Part shown: piece by piece, positions 1-11,373 of the stretch
Layout: each line of letters opens with the position of its first letter
Position numbering within the stretch: the first letter of the stretch is position 1
Source of the DNA: Luzula sylvatica
Taxonomy: Eukaryota; Streptophyta; Magnoliopsida; Poales; Juncaceae
Direction of reading: 5' to 3'
Assembly: GCA_946800325.1 (NCBI GenBank)
Contig: OX326959.1
Location: forward strand, 54,267,276 to 54,331,275
DNA length: 64,000 nucleotides
Notes under the pieces: generated by a model
What the model was told of the DNA's origin: nothing
Databases searched by the model: none
The model's input: the letters and a program-made list of their open reading frames with translations, nothing else
Position numbers and translations under genes: made by a program

Positions 1-1077
1 ACTGGATGAATATCATGTTGTTAATCGAAGTATTTGTTGCAATGTTTATCATTGTTTATCCAAGTATTATTTTTAATCTAAAATATTTGTTGGAGTAGTT
101 CATGTATATTTTTATTTTTTAATGCATGAAATCTAGTTTAATTTTTGTGAAAAAATATTGAGTTGGTTATTTTTCAGAATATCATTTCATATCTATTGTA
201 GTTACTACATTTGTTTCCTTTTGTTCAATCCAAACAAAAAAAATTGCAACAACATTTGTCATAAATACTTACATCCAAACATTGAGAATTGTAATGCAAT
301 TGCGGTAATCATAACACGAGAATTCCGATTACTAAAGTAATGTCTAATGCCACTATCCAAACAGCCCCTTAGCGTATATACGAAGTGGATAAGGTATCCC
401 GTATCCGTTCATTTTTCAAATACGGATAGTATCCAATACGAATTTGAATCGGATATTATATGAATGCGAATATGGTTCAGATATTGCCTGATAAAAATAT
501 GAATATGAATTTATTTCGGATAATAAAACTGCTATTATATTTTTAATTATATTATTTACTAAAAAAATATTCAATGAAATATAAACCTTTTTGTACAAAT
601 GTTTAATTTTGTATTAAATATTACTTTATAGAATTATAAGTATTATTACTATATAAAATAGATTATTGTTACGCCAATTATTTGATACAATAAACATTTC
701 ATTCTTCAAAATACTTAAATATCCTGAGATAAAAGCAATAATAAAACAACAATAAAATGTTGCAATACATGTATGAATAATATTAGACTTTGAATTTTTC
801 AATATCGGAATATGATATTTGTATCTGTATCTGAATCTGATATAGATATCCATACTCAAATTATATGTACGGATATTATCAGTATTCGTATTTATATCCG
901 CAAATAAAATCATTTGGCATATTCGTATCCGTATCCGAAAAAATTATATGTACCTGACATCCGTTCGGATACGAATGTGTTTAATTAAGTACAAATATTT
1001 TGCGGATACGGCTACAATTTAGTTGGATAATATCCCACAGTTTGCACCCCTATATACACTCCAACAAAGCATTATTG
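1..1077. other. AT-rich intergenic DNA with MITE-like debris
   Basis: No gene is recognised. Near 340-371 the sequence ends in CCAAACAGCCCCTTA, the usual right end of a Tourist/PIF-Harbinger-type MITE whose left end would lie before the window. From about 370 to 1020 the DNA is full of scattered GGATACGG/CCGTATCC words in both orientations. Similar sequence occurs near 8510-8650, 10370-10700, 20380-20960 and 22700-22930, so this looks like a worn nonautonomous DNA transposon family. Termini could not be fixed. The short open frames here have no family resemblance. Confidence 0.4.
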
Positions 1078-1456
1078 GGCCGTTTGGTTCGTGCTTTGGA
1101 GAATGTCTTGACATGAAGTATGTCAATGAATCTCATACTAAGACATATCATCTCATGACATACTCTATTACATTATTTGGTTGGTACAATTATTTATTCC
1201 ATGTTATACTCTAAAAATATAAAAATGAGTTTATTTATAGAAAGCTTGAGCTATTTAAAAAAAAAAAAAATTCTCCTCATGGGAATAGAAAAAATACGTC
1301 AATTTTGATGGTAATCATATTCCCATCAACTATTCCCTATGGAATGGAGAATGCCATTACTTTATTACCTAGCATGCAAACCAAATATGAAAATGAAATT
1401 CATAAGAGAGTATGCCAAAACATTATAAATTCAAAGCTCCAACCAAACACCCTCTA
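1078..1456. mobile_element. Tourist-like MITE, degenerate
   Basis: The left end reads GGGCCGTTTGGTTCGTGCTTTG and the right end, read on the other strand, reads GAGGGTGTTTGGTTGGAGCTTTG. These imperfect terminal inverted repeats are of the type seen in plant PIF/Harbinger (Tourist) MITEs. The interior is AT-rich without coding potential. The exact termini and the 3-bp target duplication could not be settled. Confidence 0.5.
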
Positions 1457-1989
1457 TAAGTATCACATGCATATTCTTTTCTAATTTTCTCTAAACAAAA
1501 TTATTTTTTCTATAAACAGAAAGCCGATAAAGATCATGATTATAATTAGGAGCATTTCTGCATGTAATCTTGTATGGAAAAAATATTCTAAAAATAACCT
1601 GGTTTTCAAAATTGTTCCAAAACTAACCTAGAACTGGTTTTTAAAATTCGGTACTACCTGATTTTAAAACTCGGCGGATTAATTAGATTAAATCCGATTT
1701 GAGTTGCACATATATTTACAGAATTATTTTTTTTCATAAAACCGGTGAGAAAATTCAATTATTTAAACTACTTGATGTTCCCAAATTTTACCACTATATT
1801 CTCAATGTGTTAATTGACATATTTAATTAACATGATGAATTTCACATGTCATATAATTAAGAATTAATTAATATAAAATTAACATCAATTTGTATTCAAG
1901 AATTTAAATTAATATAAACTAATTTTTAATTATGTATTTATTTAATTAAAAAAAAATTAAGTGCATTGATTAAAATATAGATAATTTTG
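1457..1989. other. AT-rich spacer, nothing recognised
   Basis: Low-complexity AT-rich DNA. No open frame with family resemblance, no RNA gene and no clear repeat termini were seen. Confidence 0.5.
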
Positions 1990-3886
1990 TGTGAAATTTT
2001 GGTGGAAATTTTTTCAAAATAACCAAGTTGGAAAACTTTATACCCGAAATAACCAAGTTTTGAACATAATTCCCAAAATGTCTTTTGCGGGGTTTGGAAC
2101 TTCGCCGGGCGAGGTTTGGAACCTCGCCTTCTTTCCATCCGTCATTAAGTGGGGTTAAACAGCAATTAAGAAAATGTGAGGTTTGGAACCTCGCCAGCGA
2201 TGAACCAAACATCGCTTTTGTGTTCACTGACACACTTCACACCAAAAACATTTAATCTCCTCCAAAATGCACCTGCCGAATTCTCCATTATTTGAATTAT
2301 TATATTTAATTAATGTGATAATTAAAAAATATAATTAAATATTCATTAAAATTTAAGAATTCCAACTAATATTAATTATGTATTAAGTTAGTAGCTAATA
2401 TGTAATGGTTATTATTTTAATTAAATATACTAATTAGAACATATAAATATTATGATAAAATGTGGATAATTTTGGTTCGCATATTTAATTAAAATGATAA
2501 GCAGTACATGTTAGCTGTTAACTTAATACGTAATTAATAATGGTTCAAATTTATAAATTGGAATAAATTTTACTGAATATTTAATTATATCTTTTAATTA
2601 GCACGTAAATTAAATGTAATTGTTTGTAATGGAGGATTCGGCAGGTACAATTTGGGTGCAATAAAAAAAAAATCTTTTTTCAAACGTGTCAGTACTAACT
2701 TTTAAAAAAAATCACTCTCCCCAGAATATACCTGCCGAATCCTCCATTACAAACAATTACATTTAATTTACGTGCTAATTAAAAGATATAATTAAATATT
2801 CAGTAAAATTTATTCCAATTTATGAATTCGAAGAATTATTAATTTTGTATTAAGTTAACAGCCAACATGTACTAGTTATTATTTTAATTAAATATACTAA
2901 TTAAAACATATAAATACTATGATAAAATGTGGATAATTTCGGTTCGTATATTTAATTAAAATGATAAGCAGTACATGTTAGCTGTTAACTTAATACGTAA
3001 TTAATAATTGTTCGAATTCGTAAATTTTAATAAATTTTACTGAATATTTAATTATATATCTTAATTATCAACATAATTGAACGTAATAACTAAATAATGG
3101 ATAATTCGGCGGGTACATTTTGGAGTAGAATAAATTTTTTATATATTTTTTTCAAACCGTGTCACGTGTCAGATATTAAAAAAAAGAAAAAATTTATTGT
3201 ACTCCAAAATGTACCCGCCGAATTATCTATTATATAGTTATTACGTTCAATTATGTTGATAATTAAAATATATAATTAAATATTCAGTAAAATTTATTCA
3301 AATTTACGAATTCGAACCATTATTAATTACGTATTAAGTTAACAGCTAACATGTACTGCTTATCATTTTAATTAAATATACGAACCAAAATTATTCACAT
3401 TTTATCATAATATTTATATGTTCTAATTAGTATATTTAATTAAAATAGTAACCATTACATATTAGCAGCTAACTTAATACATAATTAATATTCGTTCGAA
3501 TTCTTAAATTTGAATAAATTTTAATGAATATTTAATTATATTTTTTAATTATCACATTAATTAAATATAATAATTCAAATAATGGAGAATTCGGCAGGTG
3601 CATTTTGGAAGGGATTAAATGTTTTTGGTGTGAATGTGTCAGTGAACACAAAAGCGATGTTTGGTTCATCGCCTGGCGAGGTTCCAAACCTCACATTTTC
3701 TTAATTGCTGTTTAACCCCAATTAATGACGGATGGAAAGAAGGCGAGGTTCCAAACCTCGTCCGGCGAAATTCCAAACCCCGCAAAAGACATTTTGGGAA
3801 TTATGTTCAAAACTTGGTTATTTCGGGTATAAAGTTTTCCAACTTGGTTATTTTGAAAAAAATTCCAATTTTGGTGCAACATAAAA
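1990..3886. repeat. 1.9-kb nested palindrome (foldback element, possibly MULE-like)
   Basis: The two outer arms are inverted copies of each other: AACCAAGTTG at 2021-2030 pairs with CAACTTGGTT at 3840-3849, which puts the symmetry axis near 2935. Inside are further palindromes centred near 2690 and 3165. Three roughly 400-bp blocks each begin with a variant of CCTGCCGAATTCTCCATT and end with its reverse complement. The outer arms also carry short hairpins such as GGCGAGGTT-TGG-AACCTCGCC at 2108-2128. Long terminal inverted repeats suggest a nonautonomous Mutator-like element, but no target duplication was fixed. The open frames inside are products of the repeat and not genes. Confidence 0.75.
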
Positions 3887-4193
3887 TTGCACTTTATTTG
3901 GTGCTCAGCACATGGGCCTTACAAAAGTTAGAAGTATTAACTTTCCCCAAGATTTCCCCCAACACACTCTTTATACTCTATTTAGCAAATTTAATTAGTA
4001 TGATAATTTAAAAAATATAATTAATAACTAATTTGTATTAATTTATATGTATCAATTCAAATAAATGTTCATTATATGTTAATCAATTATTAATTATTTG
4101 ACATGTATTAATTATCACCTTAATTAATATATTATTTTATATGTAGTGATGTTGTGATAAAATTTGGAGATTATTAAATATTTAATGTTTTGG
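3887..4193. other. AT-rich spacer
   Basis: AT-rich DNA with no gene or repeat boundary that could be recognised. Confidence 0.4.
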
Positions 4194-4320
4194 AATTTTT
4201 TTTTTTTGAATGGTATCCGACGGGCGATCGCTTTCGTTACTGATACTTAATTTTTTTGATGTCAATGAAAAAATCATAACCTCTCACAACATATGATTTT
4301 TTGTGTTTCACATTTAAAAA
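4194..4320 (-). mobile_element. SINE-like tail fused to an rRNA fragment
   Basis: Read on the minus strand this follows directly after the 25S rRNA fragment. It contains about 35 bases closely matching the interior of the tRNA-derived SINE at 60665-60805 (the part around CACAAAAAATCATATGTTGTG), then about 80 bases of unmatched sequence, then an A-rich run (T-run on the plus strand near 4197-4208). The SINE head with the A box is missing and its place is taken by rRNA. A clear target duplication was not found. Confidence 0.45.
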
Positions 4321-4731
4321 AGGACTGGGTCTTAGTGGATCGTGACAGCAATGCCACTCTGCCACTTACAATGTCCCGTCACGTATTTAAGTCGTCTGCA
4401 AAGGATTCTGCCCGCCGCCATGGTGGACTTAAGCTTCACGCCGGCCGGCCGCAGCTCGTTCGTTGCGGGGGCTTGGCCAATGTCACGGGCCCATCGGAGC
4501 ATAAGCCCCTATTGTGGGTCGTGGGTCGGGAAAGGCAGCAAGCAGTTGCGCCGGTTGCTAGCTTGGATTCTGCAGTCATAATCCGGCACACGGTAGCTTC
4601 GCGCCACTGGCTTTTCAACCAAGCGCGATGACCAATTGTGTGAATCAACGGTTCCTCTCGTACTAGGTTGAATTACTATCGCGGCACAGTCATCAGTAGG
4701 GTAAAACTAACATGTGTCACGACAGTCTAAA
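4321..4731 (-). pseudogene. 25S rRNA 3'-end fragment (rDNA pseudogene)
   Basis: On the minus strand this reads as the 3' part of a plant 25S rRNA. It includes the blocks TTAGTTTTACCCTACTGATGA, CCTAGTACGAGAGGAACCG, the ATTGGTCATCGCGCTTGG region, and the terminal CATTGTAAGTGGCAGAGTGG and ACGATCCACT words. Relative to the conserved sequence, about 13 bases are missing near 4569-4572, where the usual GAACGCCTCTAAGTC stretch should lie. The fragment stops close to the natural 3' end of the 25S molecule and no ITS, 5.8S or IGS is attached. It is an isolated non-functional copy. Open frames across it are spurious. Confidence 0.88.
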
Positions 4732-7311
4732 TATCTGATTAAACCGGTGATTTTTGTCCGTTTATTAAATATCTGATTAAAACTTAAACGGTAGATTAAT
4801 TTAATTATATCAACTGATTTTACAAATCAGTTGAAATCGGATTTTTAAAATCAGTTTTGGATTAATTTTAGAATATTTCGAAAAAAAAAATATTTTTTGA
4901 AAAAATTTCTCAATACACGTTCACATGTGAAAATGCAATTATTTTCATGCAAATTACAGAACTATCCTGGTCTGGCCCAAAATACAATTACAAAAGACCA
5001 GTCTATCAAACAATTTAAAACAGTCCCAATGGAAAGTCGGACTGAAAATTACCAAAATTGGGCCTATTCTTGGGAAACATTATCTATATATGGAACTGAA
5101 ATAAGGACTTCAGGCAAATTCAAATATGAGGCCTGGCCGATTGTTTTTGCCATTTGGTACTATGATTGGACTTTTGTTTGGAATCGAAGAGAATAAAATA
5201 AAATAGTTTTTTATATTATTTTCAACGTCTCATTTTTTGTGTATCATATGTTTTATCTTTCGTTTAGATTGAACTCATTTATTACTTTTATGATTATAAT
5301 TAGTTTTTTAATACTATGGTGGCATGTATCATGATTATAAAGTGTTTTACTATTTTAGATATTTAATTATTTATTTTCAAGTAATATTTTTTACAAAAAT
5401 TAATTATTTATATTGGCCGATTTAAAAAACCTATAAACTATTTAAACATGCAAATTATGTTTTATATTTATTGGTAATCTTATTTATTAGTAAAATACAA
5501 TGCTAATAATATTTTACAAGGTACTTCTACATCGTAAAATTATTGATAAAATTATTATATTAGTGTTTAAAGTACTTAATAATTTATTTTCGAAAGAAAA
5601 AAAATAAATTAAATATTAAAAATTAATGTTTAAAGTTAATACATTGTGCATATTGCAAATAATATCCGTTCGTACTTCATTTGATGGTGTAAATCGAGAT
5701 TTATATATTATTCCAATAAAAGCCAATTATAATAGTATGTTTGATTTCAAAAAATTAATTATCAAATTGAATTCTAAGAAATTAATTTTAATAACTGATA
5801 CTCCCTATGTTATTTAACTATGTATTTTTCTGTAGTTTACTATTTTTATACTAATTGTGAATTATTAATAAGATTTTGTATGTCACATAATTATAATATT
5901 TTTGGATTTTTCACATAATTATACTAATTGTAATTGTAAATTTTAGAATATTTTATTTACTTGCTGCTTCTAATCGTGTGGTTTTCGTCAAATACTTTTT
6001 TAACATCCTAAGCTCTTAGTTTTTGTATATTCTTGCTATCATAATTTCTTGATATTTATATATTAGTTTCCCGTAACTATACAAAATTATTCTCTCAAAC
6101 ATACCATGATGGAGTTTTTACTTCTTGTAAGAGTTTTCAAAACGAAACATTTATGTTGATTTTAACATTGACGATATTTGTTCTTTGGTATGGAGATATT
6201 ATTGCACATATGTTATTAATCAAGAAAATGTTGTGTTAAATTATCGTTTCTCTATCAAAATTCCTCAAAGTGACAATTTCCATAATTTATTATTCATCTC
6301 GAACTTGCGCCGAGTTCTTATAACGGTCGAAAAGCAATCTAATTTCAATTATCATGATTGTTGATCTTGATGTAAAGATCACTACATAATCAATTCGTCA
6401 CGTGACGGCTTAGACTAAATTAATATTAATATTAAATTTTAAAGTGATACGATTCTAATATTGTATGACACGTTTTCGGTACAACTAGACACAAATTGAT
6501 TCGATTGGTCCATTATTTTTTATATTTTGGTCCAACATAAAAATATCTAATGTTCCTCATTCTCATTCAGATAAACAATATATTATATTGATTTTTTTAT
6601 ATTTTATTAAAATATATAATTCTTTTAAAATTGAAACGGTATCAAATAATTTATATTTATAACTTATGAAAATTATCGTGTCTGCGAATCCTAGGTCAAA
6701 AGTATACGCCCTCTTTTGCTATTGGTTCGTTCCTTTTAGTGGCTTGCCGCGATCTTTGCTGGATACTCCATAAAATCTTTTAAAAATAGGAATGACAAAA
6801 CTTTAGTTTAGCAACATTTTCATGTAAATAAATGTCATTTTTTCTCGAGATTAATATTTGAATCTCACTAATAGATAAGCGTACTAAAGAAAAATTTATT
6901 CCACAGAAGATTCTCCTATATAGTAACTTATTTAATGACGACATGCTCATATAACATGTATGTCATTGGTTTTTGAAAAATTAATATGTTTGACCTTCAG
7001 GTGTGTCGACATTATATCACCATATCAAGGGTACAATACAAGTCAGTAAAGTCGACTCCAGTGCTAGCATAACTGGAGACACCCCATTTTTATATTAATT
7101 AATCAGATGCTATCAGATTGAGATGGATCCAATCGTAAATCGTTTGTTCTTTTTTTTTTAAAAAAATGAATAAAAATTGTCCTCATTGAACATGAACAGA
7201 AAAAAAAGAAGCCATGAAAAATATTTTTTGAAACAGTTGGAAATTGAAGTGTATATATTTATTTCCAAGACAAAAATGGTAGAGAAAATGTGCAATAAAC
7301 GCCCTCCAAGT
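4732..7311. other. AT-rich intergenic DNA, no gene recognised
   Basis: About 2.6 kb of AT-rich sequence. The longest open frames (4897-5196 and 5626-5817) show no recognisable motif, no splice-compatible neighbours and biased low-complexity composition. They are not supported as genes. Confidence 0.5.
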
Positions 7312-7941
7312 TCTCCTCCATTATTTTTTTGAAAGAATACCAAAGGTATTCGGTCTTTTTATAAATAAGAAAAACAAAAATTACAAAATGTATTTACACT
7401 GTTTACTATTATCCTAATTATGTTTCTTAACTAGTGGTTCGGGGGATTTCCTTTCCATATTAGAAGCTCCCCTCTCACTCTTTCGGCCGTCTTGGATGGT
7501 GGGCTTGTTATTCCTTTGAAGATCCTCGCGTTTCTCTCCTTCCATACTTGCCAAGTCACCGCCGCCAATAATGTGTCCCATTCTCTCCGATGATCTTTTT
7601 GTAGCTTGTTTCTATTTGTTCTCCATGTTGTTCCTAGATCATTGGCGGGGAGGAATGTATGTCCGTTGTTTGCGTTAGCCTCTATTATTCTCCAAACCGC
7701 CACCGTATATGGGCATTGTGCTAGTAGATGATATGCGGTTTCTTCTTCCCTTGTACACAAGCCACATATTATCGAATGGGGCCATCCTTTTTTTTGTAGG
7801 ACGTCCGCCGTGTTTAGTCTTTTCAACAGTGCTAACCATAAGAATGTTTTTATTTTCGGAGGAATTTTCATTTTCCATAGGAATGGTGCCCATTCTTCCT
7901 TGACCCCCGGATCTCGGAGGAAGGCATCTCCTCCATTATTT
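7312..7941 (-). mobile_element. 5'-truncated LINE insertion with 15-bp target duplication
   Basis: The 15-base word TCTCCTCCATTATTT occurs at 7312-7326 and again at 7927-7941, flanking about 600 bases exactly. On the minus strand the insert carries the C-terminal coding end of a non-LTR retrotransposon and finishes in an A-run next to the left duplication. This is the standard product of target-primed reverse transcription with 5' truncation. It lies only 77 bp upstream of the first ZIP start codon, so that gene's older upstream region now sits more than 600 bp further away. Confidence 0.9.
7431..7871 (-). pseudogene. LINE reverse transcriptase C-terminal fragment (zf-RVT domain)
   Basis: The open frame encodes the zinc-binding region found at the C-terminus of plant LINE ORF2 proteins. 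It opens with KIPPKIKTFLWLALLKRLNT, then has C-GLC spacing (IICGLC), an AYHLLAQCPYT segment supplying the His and Cys, and finally WQVWKERNARIF, the typical tail motif of these proteins. Endonuclease and reverse transcriptase domains are absent, because the element is truncated at its 5' side. It cannot move on its own. The upstream minus-strand sequence to 7926 is also LINE-derived. Confidence 0.85.
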
Positions 7942-8018
7942 GTTTATCGAAAAAAGGAAAAGAATTCCCTCCATTATTAAATAATGAATTACTCATCCTC
8001 TTCTTTCAGAAACAAATA

Positions 8019-9610
8019 ATGAGAACATTGTGCCTCCTCACCGTTCTCCTCACAATCTCTCTCCTTCCTCTCATCGCCCATTCGAGTTGCGATTGCTCGG
8101 CAGATGAACAAGTCACGGATAAAACACGCGCACGACCGCTCCACATTGTGGCCATTTTCACCATCCTCGTTGCCGGTGCCATCGGTTGTAGCATTCCTTC
8201 ACTCGGCAAATGTTTTCCAATTCTTAGTCCGGAAAATAATGTCTTCTTCTTGATCAAGGCTTTCGCTGCCGGAGTCATCCTTGCCACCGGTTTCGTTCAC
8301 ATTCTTCCTGATGGCTTCGATAGGTGCATATCGACAATACCTAAATTATCCAATTTTGAAATTTTCCTCACTTATGTTTGTATAGATGAAAATTACAGAG
8401 AAATGCATGTTTTGTTAGTACTTTTGAAACAAATATAGAAAAAAGAAGGGGTATGCATGATATTTCTTAAGTTTTGTGGAGGTATGCATGCAGGCGTAGT
8501 AAACGACTCGGATAATGTTCGCTAATATTCTTTTTAATATTTGAAATAAATTCGTATTTGCATGTGTAACGATAATATCCGAATCATATTTGTATTCGTA
8601 TAATTAATATTCGAACTGAATCTGTATCGAAAAAAATATTCCTATGTTTTGTAACGGTGCTCCTGACATTTCACATTTTAGAGGAGTATACATAATAATT
8701 AGAGATTTTGCAAAGGTACGCCAGAAATTGATAAATTCTTACTTAATTTATGTAGGCTGACATCGCCATGTCTACCCACGAGCCCGTGGCAGAACTTCCC
8801 TTTCGCGAGTTTCATAGCAATGGTTACTGCAATGATGACTCTAATGATCGACACGCTGGCAAGTGGATACTTCTACAGAAAGCACTTCAATAAGCATGTG
8901 GCCACGGTTGCGAACTTGGAGGCCGGTGGTACCATAGATAATGGACACGAAAATCACGTGCACGTGCAAGGGGAGGGAGATGTTTCTTTACAAATCCTTC
9001 GCAATCGTATCACTGCAGAGGTTTTTGTTTTTTTGCGTTAAAACAAAATTGATAGTATTATGTTCTCAACCAGTTCTTATTTTGGTGTAGGTATTCGAAT
9101 TGGGAGTTATAGTTCATTCAGTGATAATCGGATTATCATTAGGTGTGTCACAGACTCCCTCGGTGATAAAGCCTCTCATAGCCGCCTTAACTTTTCATCA
9201 ATTCTTCGAGGGTATAGGACTCGGAGCATGCATTGTTCAGGTCAGTGAAAACTAAAATTGATTTCATCGAACTTTTCTTAAATAATATTGTTTACTATGA
9301 ATAGGCCAAGTTCAGCATTAAGCCTGTAGCTATTATGTCGATATTTTTCTCGCTTACAACTCCAATTGGAATTGTAATTGGCATCGGCATCTCGTCTAGC
9401 TACGACGATAATAGCCACAAAGCATTGATTGTGGAAGGTGTTTTGGATTCTGTATCTGCTGGAATTCTGATCTATATGTCACTGGTTGATCTCCTCGCGC
9501 AAGATTTTATGAATCCGAAGATACAAAACAACGCAGGGTTACAAGTACTGGTAAATGTCTTTTTGTTGGCAGGGGCTGGGCTGATGTCCCTAATTGCTAA
9601 ATGGAATTGA
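8019..9610 (+). CDS. ZIP family zinc/iron transporter, copy 1 (4 exons)
   Basis: Exons 8019-8323, 8756-9020, 9091-9240 and 9305-9610 join in frame to 341 residues, the usual length for plant ZIP proteins. The start is the ATG opening a hydrophobic signal-like N-terminus followed by a CDCS motif. Visible family features are the [17 protein letters not shown] helix, the signature [13 protein letters not shown] in helix 4, [10 protein letters not shown] in helix 5, and the C-terminal SLIAKWN. The cytosolic loop between helices 3 and 4 is short and His-poor (HENHVHV) compared with the second ZIP gene. ZIP proteins move Zn, Fe and related divalent cations into the cytosol across the plasma membrane or from vesicles. 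The metal preference cannot be read from this sequence. Intron 1 holds GATACG-type repeat debris. All introns are GT-AG. The LINE at 7312-7941 lies just upstream. Confidence 0.93.
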
Positions 9611-11337
9611 TTGTGAATTTTCTTTTTGAAGATCATGATTTTAATTTTTAGAATCATGAATTGAGTAGAGGAGCTTGAATTTTTTTTCTTAAATTTTCTT
9701 AGTTTAATTAAATTTTGTAGCTATTCCTTCTTGTTAGTGCTGCTTCGTTCTTGAGTTCTCTTATTTGTATACGTTGCCATTTACTGTGTCTTCCAATTTC
9801 AGCACAACTCCTTTCCGGTGATTCTAACATGATTAACTAATAACTAATACTCCAATTAAAATATTATGACACGATTAACATTCAAAATTTATTAATTAAT
9901 ATGTTAATTATATGTTACAATTAATTATGCGTAAATTGGATTGTTAAGTGTTAACACATTGGTATCACAACAAAGAAAATCTTGGATGAATTGGATGAAT
10001 GTTGAAAACATATTATAATTTTCCTTTGTTTATTGCGAGGATTCATAATGGTGTCAATTATAAAGTCTACAGACCCGAAATTAATTCAGTGAATTACTGC
10101 CGAACTCACGTGGAGGATTCGCTCGCTATGCCATCTCAGCAAAAATATTTCACTTCATTTGAAGAGTTAGTAACAGTTTCCTCCTTCCATCTTTAGACTC
10201 GCAATATTTCCCCAATTACGCGCAATTCCTCTTTGTGATATCTTCACAGCACCCCTCCACTTAGCCAGAAGTCCTCGCCTGAACCTCTCCTCCACTCTTC
10301 ATCGGGGACTCTCGCCAGAACCTCATCTCCACATGCCCTTACTTCTCAATGCACCCGGCTCGCGAGTCGCGAGTACCCGTTACGGCTACTCGTTTCAAAA
10401 ATATCAATTTATCCTTCTGTTTTTTACTAATTTATCCGTATCCATATCAGATTTTAAAATTTTTAATTTTTTTAGATTTGAATCATCTTCAAATTTCGAT
10501 AATTTTACTAAATTATACATTTCTACGGGTAACGGTTATACCCGCGGTTACATAATTTACGTGCAAATTTGGGTATGGGGGATATAAAATTACTCGTGAT
10601 GATTTCGGGTACGGGTACAGATAATATCCGAAAATTTGGATACGGATATGGATGAGTCTTATATGTACCCGTCTCGCCCCGTTGACATTCCTAATCTCAT
10701 AAAAAAAAAAAATCGAATTGTCGAGTTTCATTTTCTGGAAGTAACTTCTCATTGTCTCTGCGTCTCCTTCTACAAGTTTAGAATTCTACCAAACCATACT
10801 TGTGATTTCGACAATCCTTTTCGGTAAACAAAAGATTCTCGCGCCTCCTAACATTGTCAGTGAGGTGCAATGTGAATTAACGTTTAATCGAACCCATCGG
10901 CCGGGCAACGTTAAAATGTAAATAACGGTCATACCAATCGATAATAATTTATCAAATACAATGTTAATTTTTAGATATTATAATAAATAATTTAAATTCA
11001 AATATAAAACAAACATAAATTTCATAATTCAAATTGTTAAATCCCAATAAATATCAAACTTGATACTAGAATCTAACACATAATAATACATCCAAGTCTA
11101 GACAGACAAAACACGATACATCAGGTCTATTAAAATATGGGAGGATTAGGACATACTTAAATTTTGATAACATAATAAATAAATCAATAACTCATATTGA
11201 ACTTATCAATTCTAGTTTCCATCACGTCATTTTCTGCTTATCTTTTGTCAAAAGAATTCTTCTTCAATTTATAATCCACAAAAACATCATTCACGCTCGT
11301 AATCAACTCTAAATATGTATCCTCGACGAATAGCGTC

Positions 11338-11340
<3 letters not shown>

Positions 11341-11372
<32 letters not shown>
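11341..11372. repeat. (AAT)n microsatellite
   Basis: About 32 bases of uninterrupted AAT repeat. Confidence 0.9.

Positions 11373-11373
<1 letters not shown>

Noticed and set aside
1938..2233. Open frames on the minus strand, and their twin at 3661-4011
   Set aside because: They are mirror images of each other across the palindrome and translate the terminal repeat; no family resemblance.
4293..4648. Overlapping open frames of 70-112 codons on both strands
   Set aside because: They lie in the 25S rRNA fragment; GC-rich rRNA gives chance open frames.
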